A stretch of DNA of 64,000 nt, from contig NZ_NKJI01000015.1 in the NCBI RefSeq assembly GCF_002277815.1, forward strand, positions 87,141-151,140, in the 5' to 3' direction. The position numbers were made by a program, and so were the translations under genes. Source of the DNA: Pseudomonas sp. ERMR1:02. Its GTDB lineage: Bacteria > Pseudomonadota > Gammaproteobacteria > Pseudomonadales > Pseudomonadaceae. A model generated the notes under the pieces. That model had not been told where the DNA came from. It was given only the letters and a program-made list of their open reading frames with translations, and ran no database searches. Every line of letters begins with the position of its first letter. Position 1 is the first letter of the stretch. This document shows, one piece after another, positions 18,765 to 30,015 of the stretch.

Positions 18765-18794
18765 CAAAAAAACGCCCCGAACCAGTCGGGGCGT
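18765..18794 (-). terminator. aceA terminator
   Basis: Stem ACGCCCCGA/TCGGGGCGT with loop ACCAG. Read leftwards from aceA it is followed by seven T residues, a typical intrinsic terminator. Confidence 0.9.
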
Positions 18795-18860
18795 CAGATG
18801 TGCAGCGCTGCGGTTAGCTTTCTATACGGTCCGCAACGGCCGTTTACTCAGGCGAAGCAA

Positions 18861-20185
18861 TCAGTGGAACTGTTCTTCTTCAGTCGAGCCGGTCAGCGCG
18901 GTAACCGAAGATGAGCCACCCTGGATCACGGTGGTCATGTCGTCGAAGTAGCCGGTGCCCACTTCCTGCTGGTGAGCCACGAAGGTGTAACCCTTGGAGG
19001 CGTCAGCGAATTCCTGCTCTTGCAGCTTCACGTAGGCAGTCATGTCGTTACGGGCGTAGTCGTGCGCCAGGTTGAACATGCTGTGCCACATGTTGTGAAT
19101 GCCGGCCAGGGTGATGAACTGGTGTTTGTAACCCATGGCGGACAGTTCGCGCTGGAACTTGGCGATGGTCGCGTCGTCCAGGTTTTTCTTCCAGTTGAAG
19201 GAAGGCGAGCAGTTGTACGACAGCAGTTGGTCCGGGTATTCCTTTTGATCGCTTCGGCGAAGCGACGGGCTTCGTCCAGATCCGGCTTGGCGGTTTCGCA
19301 CCAGATCAGGTCGGCGTACGGCGCGTAGGCCAGGCCGCGAGCGATTGCCTGGTCCAGACCGGCGCGCACTTTGTAGAAGCCTTCCTGGGTACGTTCGCCA
19401 GTCACGAATGGCTGGTCGTACGGGTCGCAGTCGGAAGTCAGCAAGTCAGCTGCGTTAGCGTCGGTACGGGCCAAGATGATGGTCGGAGTACCGGCTACGT
19501 CGGCTGCCAGACGGGCAGCGGTCAGCTTCTGTACGGCTTCCTGGGTAGGAACCAGTACCTTGCCGCCCATGTGGCCGCATTTCTTCACGGAAGCCAGTTG
19601 GTCTTCGAAGTGAACGCCAGCGGCGCCTGCTTCGATCATGCTCTTCATCAGCTCGTAAGCGTTCAGTACGCCACCGAAACCGGCTTCGGCGTCAGCAACG
19701 ATCGGTGCGAAGTAGTCGATGTAGCCTTCATCGCCCGGATTCTTACCGGCTTTCCACTGGATCTGGTCAGCACGACGGAACGAGTTGTTGATGCGCTTGA
19801 CCACGGTTGGAACCGAGTCCACCGGGTACAGCGACTGATCCGGGTACATCGATTCGGCGGAGTTGTTGTCCGCAGCTACTTGCCAGCCCGACAGGTAGAT
19901 CGCCTGGATGCCGGCTTTTACTTGTTGTACAGCCTGGCCGCCGGTCAGGGCGCCCATGCAGTTGACGAAATCTTTATCAGGACGGAAGGATGGCTTGGCG
20001 CCCTGGGTAACCAGGTTCCACAGCTTCTCGGCGCCGAGTTTTGCAAAGGTGTGCTCAGGTTGAACCGAACCACGCAGGCGGACGACGTCAGCAGCGGAGT
20101 AAGCGCGTGTCACGCCTTTCCAGCGTGGGTTTTCAGCCCAGTCTTTTTCGAGGGCTGCAATTTGCTGTTCGCGTGTCAGTGCCAT
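18861..20185 (-). CDS. aceA: Isocitrate lyase (one frameshift as given)
   Basis: Isocitrate lyase splits isocitrate into glyoxylate and succinate in the glyoxylate shunt. The frame from 20185 runs through the catalytic KKCGHMGGK motif, then leaves the family sequence near 19243-19246. There an A run on the coding strand is one base short, so AIKKEYPDQLLSYNC is broken. The rest continues in another frame to 18861. With one base restored the protein has 441 residues, normal for the short (E. coli-type) class. The start MALTREQQIAALEKDW is clear. A long upstream region contains an operator-like inverted repeat at 20593-20618. I regard the frameshift as a sequence error. Confidence 0.93.
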
Positions 20186-20592
20186 GGAGATAAACCTCGT
20201 CGCGTCTTGTATGAAAAGTTGTTCTGCGGTGGAAAATTCCTGCGCTCGCTGACCAGAAGCTTAGGCGGTCAAGTCGGATTCGGCGGGGATGGCGACGGGA
20301 TGAACGATGGGCTCGAGGGGAAGTGAGCAGGTAAAGGCGGACTGCGGGCGCATTCGGGCGTCGTGGGCCTTGGTGCGAACATCAGTGTGGTGCCGGTTAC
20401 CTAATTACGCTTCCGTCCCTCGGGACAACTTCGTTCCAGTCGGCAACCTCGTCAAACACACCTTGTGGGCGGTACAGACACGAAGCGGTTCGCGGGGTAG
20501 ATGCGAACATCGCCTCGAAGGCCCTTGCCAGGGCCCCTGATTAGCGGGAGCGAGGCCATCATGCCTTCGCTTTTTTGGCTCGTCAAACGTTT
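20186..20592. other. Long upstream region of aceA, with no gene seen
   Basis: About 470 bases separate the aceA start from the next gene. Reading frames here are short and not protein-like. The stretch nearest the gene is probably leader; the inverted repeat at 20593-20618 is the only clear structure. Confidence 0.4.
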
Positions 20593-20618
20593 TGTAGTGC
20601 TTTTTTTCAAGCACTACA
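20593..20618. promoter_or_regulatory. TGTAGT/ACTACA inverted repeat, candidate RccR-type operator for aceA
   Basis: Perfect ten-base arms TGTAGTGCTT and AAGCACTACA flank a six-T spacer. From memory, the RpiR-family regulator RccR of Pseudomonas, which controls the glyoxylate shunt including aceA, binds sites with TGTAGT and ACTACA half-sites. The site is about 410 bases upstream of the aceA start. The T run also resembles a terminator loop, so a structural role is the alternative. Confidence 0.45.
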
Positions 20619-20658
20619 TCTTTGGTCTAATACGACTTGCCAGTCAGTATTCGGTGGT

Positions 20659-21420
20659 TTAGTCCAGCGCATCGACCTTTACCCGCAAAGTCATGTCATC
20701 ACGCCCCTGGGTCGAGTAGCTGCGGGTTCCACCCTGTTTGTCGGCCTGTGTCTGGCGATTCACCCCGGCCAGCATGATCCATTCGCCAAGGCGCCCGGTG
20801 ACGGTTGTGTCGGTGCTTTGCACGTTCACTACATCGGGACGTTCCTGGCTCATGCGGTCACGGTTGGTACTGATCGACAGGTGCACGATCTCGCCGGTGA
20901 CGCTGGCGGTGACATAGAAACCCTGGGTGACGTTGCGGTATTCGGTTTGGCTGCGCAGGTCACCGTAGGAGTCGGTCTGGCTGCTGGTCAGCGGCACGCT
21001 CTGGCCGACCTGGATCAGTGCCGGCATCCCATCGGTGGCCTGGATTTGCTGGATGCCCCCGTCACGACTGTCGGTGCTGCGATTGATGATGCGAGTCTGA
21101 CTCGGCTTGGCGCCATTCACCGAATAACCCTGATCACCCTGGAAGTTGTTTTCGTTGGTGTCGACGGTGATCAACAGGCGTTTTGGGGCGGTATCAAGTT
21201 GGCCTAACAAGGTTTTAAGTTCGTCGATCTTGCGCTGATCGGCGTTGACTATGAGCTGATTGCCGTAGGCGCTGACCTGGCCTTCCTTGCCGATGAAATC
21301 CTGCGCTACCGGTAACATATTGGCGCTGGTGTGGTAGTTCAGTGGCACGATTTCGGTGGCTGCCATGACCGAAAAACTGCAGGTCACCAACAGTGTGGTG
21401 AGCAGGGTGCGTAGGGACAT
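20659..21420 (-). CDS. Secreted protein with secretin N-domain-like fold
   Basis: The product has 253 residues. A signal peptide is evident (MSLRTLLTTLLVTCSFSVMA), so it is exported to the periplasm. Residues 25-85 resemble the NolW/N1 domains of secretins (NYHTSANMLPVAQDF, then GNQLIVNADQRKIDELKTLL). The second half (QVGQSVPL, QGFYVTASV, LSISTNRD, TGRLGEWIMLAGV) resembles the start of the secretin beta region, but the length is far too short to form a channel. The start at 21420 is set by the signal peptide. I know such proteins only as conserved Pseudomonas hypotheticals near aceA. Its function is unknown, and no pilus or secretion genes are nearby. Confidence 0.7.
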   Translation of the reverse strand: MSLRTLLTTLLVTCSFSVMAATEIVPLNYHTSANMLPVAQDFIGKEGQVSAYGNQLIVNADQRKIDELKTLLGQLDTAPKRLLITVDTNENNFQGDQGYSVNGAKPSQTRIINRSTDSRDGGIQQIQATDGMPALIQVGQSVPLTSSQTDSYGDLRSQTEYRNVTQGFYVTASVTGEIVHLSISTNRDRMSQERPDVVNVQSTDTTVTGRLGEWIMLAGVNRQTQADKQGGTRSYSTQGRDDMTLRVKVDALD

Positions 21421-21497
21421 ATCCGTTATCTCCGCCTTCAAAGACTGTATGTTGCCACTTTGTCGGCCCGCAGTGGGGCAAGTTGAATCGCAGGCAG

Positions 21498-21535
21498 CAA
21501 AACGCCCCGGCATTGGAGAATGGCGGGGCGTTTTT
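21498..21535 (-). terminator. Terminator after the GNAT gene
   Basis: Thirteen-base arms ACGCCCCGGCATT and AATGGCGGGGCGT with one mismatch. A and T runs on the two sides allow use in either direction. It lies upstream of the secretin-like gene. Confidence 0.8.
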
Positions 21536-21555
21536 GTGCAGATCTTTCGGTCGCC

Positions 21556-21618
21556 TTCGCGGGCAAGCCTCGCTCCTACGGAGCGTGGGTACCTGTAGGA
21601 GCGAGGCTTGCCCGCGAA
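21556..21618. repeat. REP inverted pair (REPIN)
   Basis: Arms TTCGCGGGCAAGCCTCGC and its complement at 21556-21579 and 21595-21618 with a short 15-base centre, of the same class as 18654-18745. Confidence 0.9.
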
Positions 21619-21633
21619 AAGGGCGGCGCGGTT

Positions 21634-22059
21634 TTAAGCCGACTCGCGCACCATGTCCACATGCGGGATGCCCGCTTCCAGAAATTCCTCACTGACCATG
21701 CGAAAACCCAGGCGCTCATAGAACGCCGTGGCCTGTACCTGGGCGCTGAGCATCTGCTGCTTCAGCCCACGCTTGTCGGCTTCACCGATCACCGCCTGCA
21801 TCAGCGCATCGCCGACTTTCAGTCCGCGCCAGTCCTTGAGTACCGACACCCGGCCGACGTGTCCGTCGGGCAGCAAGCGAGCGGTACCGACCGGAAAGTC
21901 ACCTTCCAGAGCCAGGAAATGCACGGCAGTTACGTCGTCAGCATCCCATTCCAGTTCAGGCGGGACGGACTGCTCGGCGACAAACACCGCTTCACGAATG
22001 CGCCGGATCTCGGCGTTATCCTTTTGCCAGTCTGCGACACGTACGTGAATCTTATTCAT
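21634..22059 (-). CDS. GNAT-family N-acetyltransferase
   Basis: The 141-residue protein has the acetyl-CoA binding region VGRVSVLKDWRGLKVGDAL (R/Q-x-x-G-x-G/A type), preceded by VGTARLLPDGHVGRV and followed by KQQMLSAQVQATAFYERLGF. These are typical of the ElaA/YjcF-like small GNAT enzymes. The substrate is unknown. Its start overlaps the 3' end of the cupin oxygenase gene by eight bases, so the two are probably co-transcribed. A REP element and a terminator follow it. Confidence 0.85.
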   Translation of the reverse strand: MNKIHVRVADWQKDNAEIRRIREAVFVAEQSVPPELEWDADDVTAVHFLALEGDFPVGTARLLPDGHVGRVSVLKDWRGLKVGDALMQAVIGEADKRGLKQQMLSAQVQATAFYERLGFRMVSEEFLEAGIPHVDMVRESA

Positions 22060-23221
22060 CGGCGAACCCCAGGCTTCCCTGCTTGACTAGTTCGCACAGC
22101 AGGCCGCGGCCGTCTTCGTCGGTCAACCAGTCACCCAGGTTGTCGACGTGCAGTGCGTCGGCGGCGCAGATCATCTTCAGCAGTTCGCGCAGTTTGCCGG
22201 GCAGGTAACGGCTCTGGCCGCTGGCGAACAGCAGCAGGTCGTCATCGACTTCCGACCAGGCCAGGCGCGCGCTCGGGTTGCGGATCAGTACCGCGCCCTG
22301 CTCCAGGGCGCTGAGGACGTCGTCTTCTTCGAGGTCTTCCGGGCCGACTACCAGTTCCGGGTAGCGCGGTTCGGTCATGAACTGGCCAAACCAGGTCAAC
22401 AGCAGGCGCTCGTCGCTCATATGCTCAGCCAGCAGGCCTTTCAAGCGGTCGAGGGCGTCGTGTTGAATCTGATGTGGGTCGGTCACTGGCAAGGCGTCGG
22501 CGTCGGTGTAACGCTCTTCGTCCGGCAGGAACTGGCTGAGGAAGTCGGTGAAGTGGGTCAGCACTTCAGCGGCGCTCGGTGCGCGGAAACCGACGGAGTA
22601 GGTCAAGCAATCGTCGACAGCCACGCCGCAGTGGGCCAGGCGCGGCGGCAGGTACAGCATATCGCCCGGTTCCAGTACCCACTCATCGGTAGCTTCGAAA
22701 TCAGCGAGAATACGCAGATCGGCGTGTTGCAGCAGCGGGCTCTCGGAGTCGCACATCTGGCCGATTTTCCAGTTGCGCTTGCCGTGGCCTTGCAGCAGGA
22801 ATACGTCGTAGTTGTCGAAGTGCGGACCGACGCTGCCACCGGGGGCTGCGAAGCTGATCATCACGTCGTCGATGCGCCAGCTTGGCAGGAAGCGGAAGTG
22901 CTCCAGCAGTTCGCTGACTTCCGGAACGAACTGGTCCACCGCTTGAACCAGCAGGGTCCACTCGCGTTCCGGCAATTTGCTGAATTCGTCTTCGGCAAAC
23001 GGGCCGCGACGCAATTCCCATGGGCGCTCGCCGTGCTCGATGATCAGGCGTGATTCGACTTCTTCTTCCAGCGCCAGGCCGGCCAGTTCGTCGGCGTCGA
23101 TCGGGCTTTCGAAATCGGGAATTGCCTGACGGATCAACAGCGGTTTTTTCTGCCAGTAGTCGCGCAGGAATTCCCGTGCCGTGATGCCGCCCAAAAGTTG
23201 AAGAGGAATGTCAGGATTCAT
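22052..23221 (-). CDS. roxA: Cupin (JmjC-type) ribosomal oxygenase
   Basis: This 389-residue protein is of the YcfD/RoxA family, 2-oxoglutarate and Fe(II) dependent oxygenases. In E. coli the family hydroxylates an arginine of ribosomal protein L16. VGPHFDNYDVFLLQG supplies the HxD iron ligands, and RLAHCGVAVDD carries the distal histidine. The N-terminal REFLRDYWQKKPLLIRQA is the family signature, and the C-terminal winged-helix-like domain follows. It shares an overlap with the downstream GNAT gene. The family assignment is firm; the exact substrate here is assumed from the family. Confidence 0.88.
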   Translation of the reverse strand: MNPDIPLQLLGGITAREFLRDYWQKKPLLIRQAIPDFESPIDADELAGLALEEEVESRLIIEHGERPWELRRGPFAEDEFSKLPEREWTLLVQAVDQFVPEVSELLEHFRFLPSWRIDDVMISFAAPGGSVGPHFDNYDVFLLQGHGKRNWKIGQMCDSESPLLQHADLRILADFEATDEWVLEPGDMLYLPPRLAHCGVAVDDCLTYSVGFRAPSAAEVLTHFTDFLSQFLPDEERYTDADALPVTDPHQIQHDALDRLKGLLAEHMSDERLLLTWFGQFMTEPRYPELVVGPEDLEEDDVLSALEQGAVLIRNPSARLAWSEVDDDLLLFASGQSRYLPGKLRELLKMICAADALHVDNLGDWLTDEDGRGLLCELVKQGSLGFADE

Positions 23222-23260
23222 GTGTAACCTATTGAAAAAAATTACTTTTCATACGGGAAT

Positions 23261-23290
23261 AAAAACGCCCGGCGCTGCCGGGCGTCTTAA
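23261..23290 (-). terminator. purB terminator
   Basis: Stem ACGCCCGGC/GCCGGGCGT around GCT at 23265-23285, followed leftwards by a T run. It lies between purB and the oxygenase gene. Confidence 0.88.
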
Positions 23291-23307
23291 AAGGGTCAAG
23301 CGGTCGA

Positions 23308-24678
23308 TCAGATGCGTTTGGCTTGCTCTACAGCGTTACCGATGTAGTTCGCCGGGGTGAGCAATTTCAGCTCGGCCTTGGCCGCGGCTGGCATGTCCAG
23401 GCCGTCGATGAAAGTCTGCAGCGCTTGTGGGCTGATGCCCTTGCCGCGCGTCAGTTCTTTCAGCTTCTCGTACGGATTTTCGATGTTGTAGCGGCGCATC
23501 ACGGTCTGGATTGGCTCGGCCAGGACTTCCCAGCAAGCGTCCAGATCGGCAGCAATTTTGTCAGCGTTGAGTTCGAGCTTGCTGATGCCTTTGAGGCTGG
23601 CTTCGTACGCGATCACGCTGTGGGCGAAGCCGACACCGAGGTTGCGCAGTACGGTGGAGTCGGTCAGGTCGCGCTGCCAGCGGGAGATCGGCAGCTTGCT
23701 CGCCAGGTGCTGGAACAGTGCGTTGGCGATGCCCAGGTTGCCTTCGGAGTTTTCGAAGTCGATCGGGTTGACCTTGTGCGGCATGGTCGACGAACCGATT
23801 TCGCCAGCGATGGTGCGCTGTTTGAAGTAACCCAGGGAGATGTAGCCCCAGATGTCACGGTCGAAGTCGATCAGGATGGTGTTGAAGCGAGCGATCGCGT
23901 CGAACAGTTCGGCGATGTAGTCGTGCGGCTCGATTTGCGTGGTGTACGGGTTGAAGCCCAGGCCCAGCTCGTCTTCGATGAAGGCGCGGGCGTTGGCTTC
24001 CCAGTCGATCTCAGGGTAGGCCGACAGGTGTGCGTTGTAGTTGCCGACAGCGCCGTTGATCTTGCCCAGCAGCGGAACGGCGGCGACCTGGGCGATTTGA
24101 CGCTCCAAGCGGTAAACCACGTTCGCCAGTTCCTTGCCCAGGGTCGTCGGCGAAGCCGGTTGACCGTGGGTACGCGACAGCATCGGCACGTCGGCAAAAC
24201 GGATGGCCAGTTCGCGGATGGCTTCGGCAGTCTGGCGCATCAGCGGCAGCATCACATCATCACGGCCTTCGCGCAGCATCAGGGCGTGGGACAGGTTGTT
24301 GATGTCCTCGCTGGTGCAGGCGAAGTGGATGAATTCGCTGACAGCGGCCAGTTCCGGCAGCTTGGCCGCTTGCTCTTTGAGCAGGTACTCGATGGCTTTA
24401 ACGTCGTGGTTGGTGGTGCGCTCGATCTCTTTGACGCGCTCGGCGTGCTCCAGAGAGAAGTTTTCCGCCAGGGTATTCAATACCGCGTTGGCTTGCGCGG
24501 AGAACGCCGGCACTTCGCTGATGGCAGGGTGAGCGGCCAGGCGCTGGAGCCAGCGCACTTCAACCAGGACGCGGGCACGGATCAGACCGTACTCGCTGAA
24601 AATAGGGCGCAGGGCCTGGGTTTTGCCGGCGTAGCGGCCGTCAACAGGGGAAACCGCAGTGAGCGAAGAGAGCTGCAT
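23308..24678 (-). CDS. purB: Adenylosuccinate lyase
   Basis: The 456-residue enzyme performs two steps of purine synthesis: fumarate release from SAICAR and from adenylosuccinate. GSSTMPHKVNPIDFEN is the fumarase/aspartase superfamily signature with the mobile catalytic serine, and SRTHGQPASPTTLGKE carries the catalytic histidine. The start MQLSSLTAVSPVDGRY at 24678 is the conserved N terminus; the upstream open frame is rejected. It is downstream of hflD and mnmA in a gene order shared with E. coli. Confidence 0.97.
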   Translation of the reverse strand: MQLSSLTAVSPVDGRYAGKTQALRPIFSEYGLIRARVLVEVRWLQRLAAHPAISEVPAFSAQANAVLNTLAENFSLEHAERVKEIERTTNHDVKAIEYLLKEQAAKLPELAAVSEFIHFACTSEDINNLSHALMLREGRDDVMLPLMRQTAEAIRELAIRFADVPMLSRTHGQPASPTTLGKELANVVYRLERQIAQVAAVPLLGKINGAVGNYNAHLSAYPEIDWEANARAFIEDELGLGFNPYTTQIEPHDYIAELFDAIARFNTILIDFDRDIWGYISLGYFKQRTIAGEIGSSTMPHKVNPIDFENSEGNLGIANALFQHLASKLPISRWQRDLTDSTVLRNLGVGFAHSVIAYEASLKGISKLELNADKIAADLDACWEVLAEPIQTVMRRYNIENPYEKLKELTRGKGISPQALQTFIDGLDMPAAAKAELKLLTPANYIGNAVEQAKRI

Positions 24679-24805
24679 GGGGTGTTCTCGGACAGTCGGG
24701 CAACGAAATGGGGCGCGTATCATACATGAAAAAATCCGCGGGTCCGTTGCCAACTGACCAGCGTATTACGCGTTACAGACTACAAAGCGGTGTTACTGAT
24801 GCGCT

Positions 24806-25429
24806 TCAGCTGCTGCGCATCAGCGGGTAAAGCTCTTTGAGTAATTTGCGGCGGCTGATCACCAGTTGCCAGCGATGTCCGCCCAATTGCCGCCACAGGC
24901 GTGCCGAACGAATGCCGGCCAGCAACAGGGCGCGGATTTTCGAGGCGTTGCTCGGTTGCTGCAGGTTGCGCATGTCGCCGTGGACCTGGATGCGCTGGCG
25001 CAGGGTACTCAGGGTGTCCTGGTACAGGCCGCCGCACGCGGCGATCACGTTTTCGTGGGCCGGGCCGAAGTGATCAACCTGGGACTGAATCTGCGGCAGG
25101 CGTTTGCCGATCACCTCCAGCATGTCCTCACGCTTGGCCAGTTGGCGCTCAAGGCCAAGCATGGCCAGCGCATAGCGCAGCGGTTCGCGCTGCAGGGCGC
25201 TTGGGTCGCGTTCGAGGGCGCCGATCAAGGCGCGATAACCTTCGCGCAGGTTGATGTCGTCGCCACCGTAGACTTCCAGGGTGTCCTTGGGGTCGCGGAT
25301 CAACAGGCTGCCGAGCATGCAGGTCAGGCCGGCCTCGTTGGTCTGGCCGGTCTTGGCGATCTTGTCGACCAGCACGGCGGCGAGAAATACGCCGCCAAGC
25401 GCTGTCAGTTGCTCCTGAATCGGGCTCAT
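24806..25429 (-). CDS. hflD: High-frequency lysogenization protein HflD homologue
   Basis: The 207-residue, mostly helical protein is of the HflD (YcfC) family. In E. coli it is a membrane-associated factor that binds phage lambda CII. Its normal cellular role is unclear, but the gene is almost always between mnmA and purB, as here. The start at 25429 (MSPIQEQLTALGG) overlaps the stop of mnmA by four bases. Recognisable stretches are QTNEAGLTCMLGSLL and KIRALLLAGIRSARLWRQLG. No membrane helix is evident. Confidence 0.93.
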   Translation of the reverse strand: MSPIQEQLTALGGVFLAAVLVDKIAKTGQTNEAGLTCMLGSLLIRDPKDTLEVYGGDDINLREGYRALIGALERDPSALQREPLRYALAMLGLERQLAKREDMLEVIGKRLPQIQSQVDHFGPAHENVIAACGGLYQDTLSTLRQRIQVHGDMRNLQQPSNASKIRALLLAGIRSARLWRQLGGHRWQLVISRRKLLKELYPLMRSS

Positions 25430-26571
25430 TGTTGCTGGCCTTTGGAAGTGCCCTTGCTCGTCCATGGTTCAGCTACTTCGATGACACCGCCACCGAGGCA
25501 GATTTCACCGTCATAGAACACCACGGACTGGCCCGGAGTGACCGCGCGTTGCGGATCATCGAAGGTCGCACGGTAGCCGGTAGCGGTCTTTTCCAGGGTG
25601 CAGGGCTGGTCGCTCTGGCGATAGCGGACTTTGGCGGTCAGCTTGCGCGGCTGGCTCAGGTCGATCGGGTTGACCCAATAGATGTCGGAGGCGAGCAGGG
25701 CGCGGGAGAACAGCCACGGGTGGTCGTTGCCCTGGCCAACGATCAGTTCGTTGTGTTCCAGGTCCTTGATCAGCACGTACCACGGCTCTTCGCCGGCGTC
25801 TTTCAAACCTCCGATACCAAGGCCCTGGCGCTGGCCGATGGTGTGGTACATCAAGCCGTGGTGACGGCCGATGACTTCACCTTCGGTGGTTTTGATTTCG
25901 CCCGGTTGCGCCGGCAGGTATTGCTTGAGGAAGTCGCTGAAACGGCGTTCGCCGATAAAGCAGATTCCGGTGGAATCCTTTTTCTTCGCCGTTGCCAGTT
26001 CGTACTTCTCGGCAATCGCCCGCACTTGAGGTTTTTCCAGTTCGCCGACCGGGAACAGGGTCTTGGCGATCTGTTCGCCGCCGACGGCGTGCAGGAAGTA
26101 GCTCTGGTCCTTGTTCGGGTCCAGGCCCTTGAGCAGTTCGGTGCGGCCGTCGATGTCGCGGCGACGCACGTAGTGACCGGTGGCGATCAGGTCGGCACCG
26201 AGCACCATGGCGTAGTCGAGGAACGCCTTGAACTTGATCTCGCGGTTGCACAGGATGTCCGGGTTCGGCGTACGGCCGGCCTTGTATTCGGCCAGGAAGT
26301 GCTCGAACACGTTGTCCCAGTACTCGGCGGCGAAGTTGGCGGTGTGCAGCTTGATGCCAATCTTGTCGCACACCGCCTGGGCGTCCGCCAGGTCGTCCAT
26401 TGCGGTGCAGTATTCCGTTCCATCGTCCTCTTCCCAGTTCTTCATGAACAGGCCTTCCACCTCATAACCCTGCTCGATTAGCAGGAGAGCGGAAACGGAA
26501 GAGTCCACGCCGCCGGACATACCGACAATGACGCGCTTCTTTTGTGTATCAGAAGGGGCTGGATCACGCAT
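25426..26571 (-). CDS. mnmA: tRNA-specific 2-thiouridylase
   Basis: The 381-residue enzyme inserts sulfur at C2 of the wobble uridine (U34) of tRNA-Lys, -Glu and -Gln. The ATP PP-loop GMSGGVDSS is at residues 17-25. The catalytic cysteines are Cys108 (ILCNREIKF) and Cys204 (TGICFIGERRF), which receives the persulfide. The sulfur donor relay TusBCDE is encoded at 47.8-49.2 kb in this same window. The stop overlaps hflD, so they form one transcription unit, with nudJ upstream. Confidence 0.97.
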   Translation of the reverse strand: MRDPAPSDTQKKRVIVGMSGGVDSSVSALLLIEQGYEVEGLFMKNWEEDDGTEYCTAMDDLADAQAVCDKIGIKLHTANFAAEYWDNVFEHFLAEYKAGRTPNPDILCNREIKFKAFLDYAMVLGADLIATGHYVRRRDIDGRTELLKGLDPNKDQSYFLHAVGGEQIAKTLFPVGELEKPQVRAIAEKYELATAKKKDSTGICFIGERRFSDFLKQYLPAQPGEIKTTEGEVIGRHHGLMYHTIGQRQGLGIGGLKDAGEEPWYVLIKDLEHNELIVGQGNDHPWLFSRALLASDIYWVNPIDLSQPRKLTAKVRYRQSDQPCTLEKTATGYRATFDDPQRAVTPGQSVVFYDGEICLGGGVIEVAEPWTSKGTSKGQQQ

Positions 26572-26630
26572 AGGGATTCAATGAGTGTCTTGAAAAAGGA
26601 CGCGATTCTATCAGGCTCAAGCCTGCAAGG

Positions 26631-27077
26631 CTAAAGAGAAGGACGGATCAATTCGAGACCGAAGTGAACGCCTGCTAGATAGTCGTCGATGCAGCGGATG
26701 ATCAGCTCGCTGCGCCAGTGATCGCGCTGCTCGATTAATTCCTCGCGGGTCAACCACTTGGCGCCGACGATGCCGTCATCGAGTTGGTAGTCGGGGTTGT
26801 GTTTCAGCGGTTTGGCGATGAAACAGACCCGTTGATAGGTCACACCGTTGCTCGGAGCGGTATAGAGATAAATGCCCAGCACTGCGGTCGGCTCGACGTC
26901 CCAGCCGGTTTCCTCGAGGGTTTCACGCACGGCGGCCTCGGTCAGGGTTTCATCCGGGTCCAGGTGGCCAGCGGGCTGGTTGAGCACCGTGCGTCCGTGC
27001 TTGAGTTCTTCGACCATCAGGAAGCGACCGTTGTCTTCGACGATGGTGGCGACAGTGATGTGTGGGTGCCAGTCCAT
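26631..27077 (-). CDS. nudJ: NUDIX hydrolase, NudJ-type phosphatase
   Basis: The 148-residue protein has a complete Nudix box at residues 37-59 (GHLDPDETLTEAAVRETLEETG), which binds the divalent metal and catalyses phosphate removal from nucleoside di- and triphosphates. The start MDWHPHITVATIVE at 27077 is chosen over a longer open frame that runs through a REP element. In E. coli, NudJ acts on pyrimidine and thiamine phosphates and is also next to mnmA; the substrate here is inferred from that synteny. Confidence 0.9.
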   Translation of the reverse strand: MDWHPHITVATIVEDNGRFLMVEELKHGRTVLNQPAGHLDPDETLTEAAVRETLEETGWDVEPTAVLGIYLYTAPSNGVTYQRVCFIAKPLKHNPDYQLDDGIVGAKWLTREELIEQRDHWRSELIIRCIDDYLAGVHFGLELIRPSL

Positions 27078-27113
27078 GGAGCGTCCTCGATGTCTAAAAT
27101 TGGAATATGGCCA

Positions 27114-27205
27114 ATGTGGGAGCGGGCTTGCTCGCGAATGCGGTTTATTATTCAACATTGATGTCGACTGGCCCATCGCTTTCGCGAGCAAGCCCGCTCC
27201 CACAT
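27114..27205. repeat. REP inverted pair (REPIN)
   Basis: Perfect 25-base arms ATGTGGGAGCGGGCTTG... at 27114-27138 and 27181-27205. This is the GTGGGAGCGGGCTTGCTCG class, different from the elements near aceA. Confidence 0.9.
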
Positions 27206-27240
27206 TTGTCCGTGGTGCATATTGGAATGCCACAAACAGA

Positions 27241-27264
27241 AACCCCGGCACTTGGCCGGGGCTT
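27241..27264 (-). terminator. idh terminator
   Basis: Stem CCCCGGC/GCCGGGG with a five-base loop, 20-40 bases after the idh stop in the direction of transcription. The T tract is weak (TTTCTGTTT). Confidence 0.75.
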
Positions 27265-27282
27265 CTTTACATCTTTACAACC

Positions 27283-29508
<2,226 letters not shown>

Positions 29509-30015
29509 ATTCGGATTAACTCTCTCTTCTCTTTGCTAAAGCGTGCGCAGAAACTCGAGGGGCGCCGGGTAAGCGCGTTCGTTCAAAGTCATCCATGAGC
29601 CGAATTTCGAGGTTTCTTCGCGGTGATGTTGGGTGCATCAGTAGAGCGTCAAGCAGTCGGACTGCGATAACAGTCCGGCTATGGGCGCAAAGTCTCGGCT
29701 ACATTTGGGTAGCAAGGAGAGGTCGGCCATCGTGACCCTGTGGTCAGCGGGCGGCATTATACATAGGTAGCTGGCAATCTGCCGATGGTTCATGTGAATC
29801 GGTTCTCGTCCATTGGTCTAAAGGTCGCAGGGGCGAGGCGGGCGTAGAGTCATTCGTCGTGCTTGAATTTGGCGCTTTTCCCTTTGCTTTCAGGCTTGTA
29901 GCTCGCGATCTGAGCGGCTTTGCGGCTGATGGGTCTAACAGAGGGTTTGCGCGCAGATTTAACTGGGTTACGCTCGAACCAAGCCAGATGTTCAATCCAA
30001 TCAATGGAGTTCAGC
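29509..30015. other. Divergent idh/icd intergenic region
   Basis: About 500 bases between the two start codons must hold both promoters. I see no gene. TTGGTCTAA at 29814-29822 also occurs at 20622-20630 next to the aceA operator-like repeat; this may be chance. No clear inverted repeat is obvious. Confidence 0.4.

Noticed and set aside
18517..18951. 144-codon ORF over the REP element near aceA
   Set aside because: It consists largely of REP and terminator sequence and runs into the 3' end of aceA.
29744..30004. 86-codon ORF in the idh/icd intergenic region
   Set aside because: No family resemblance, and it lies where both promoters must be.
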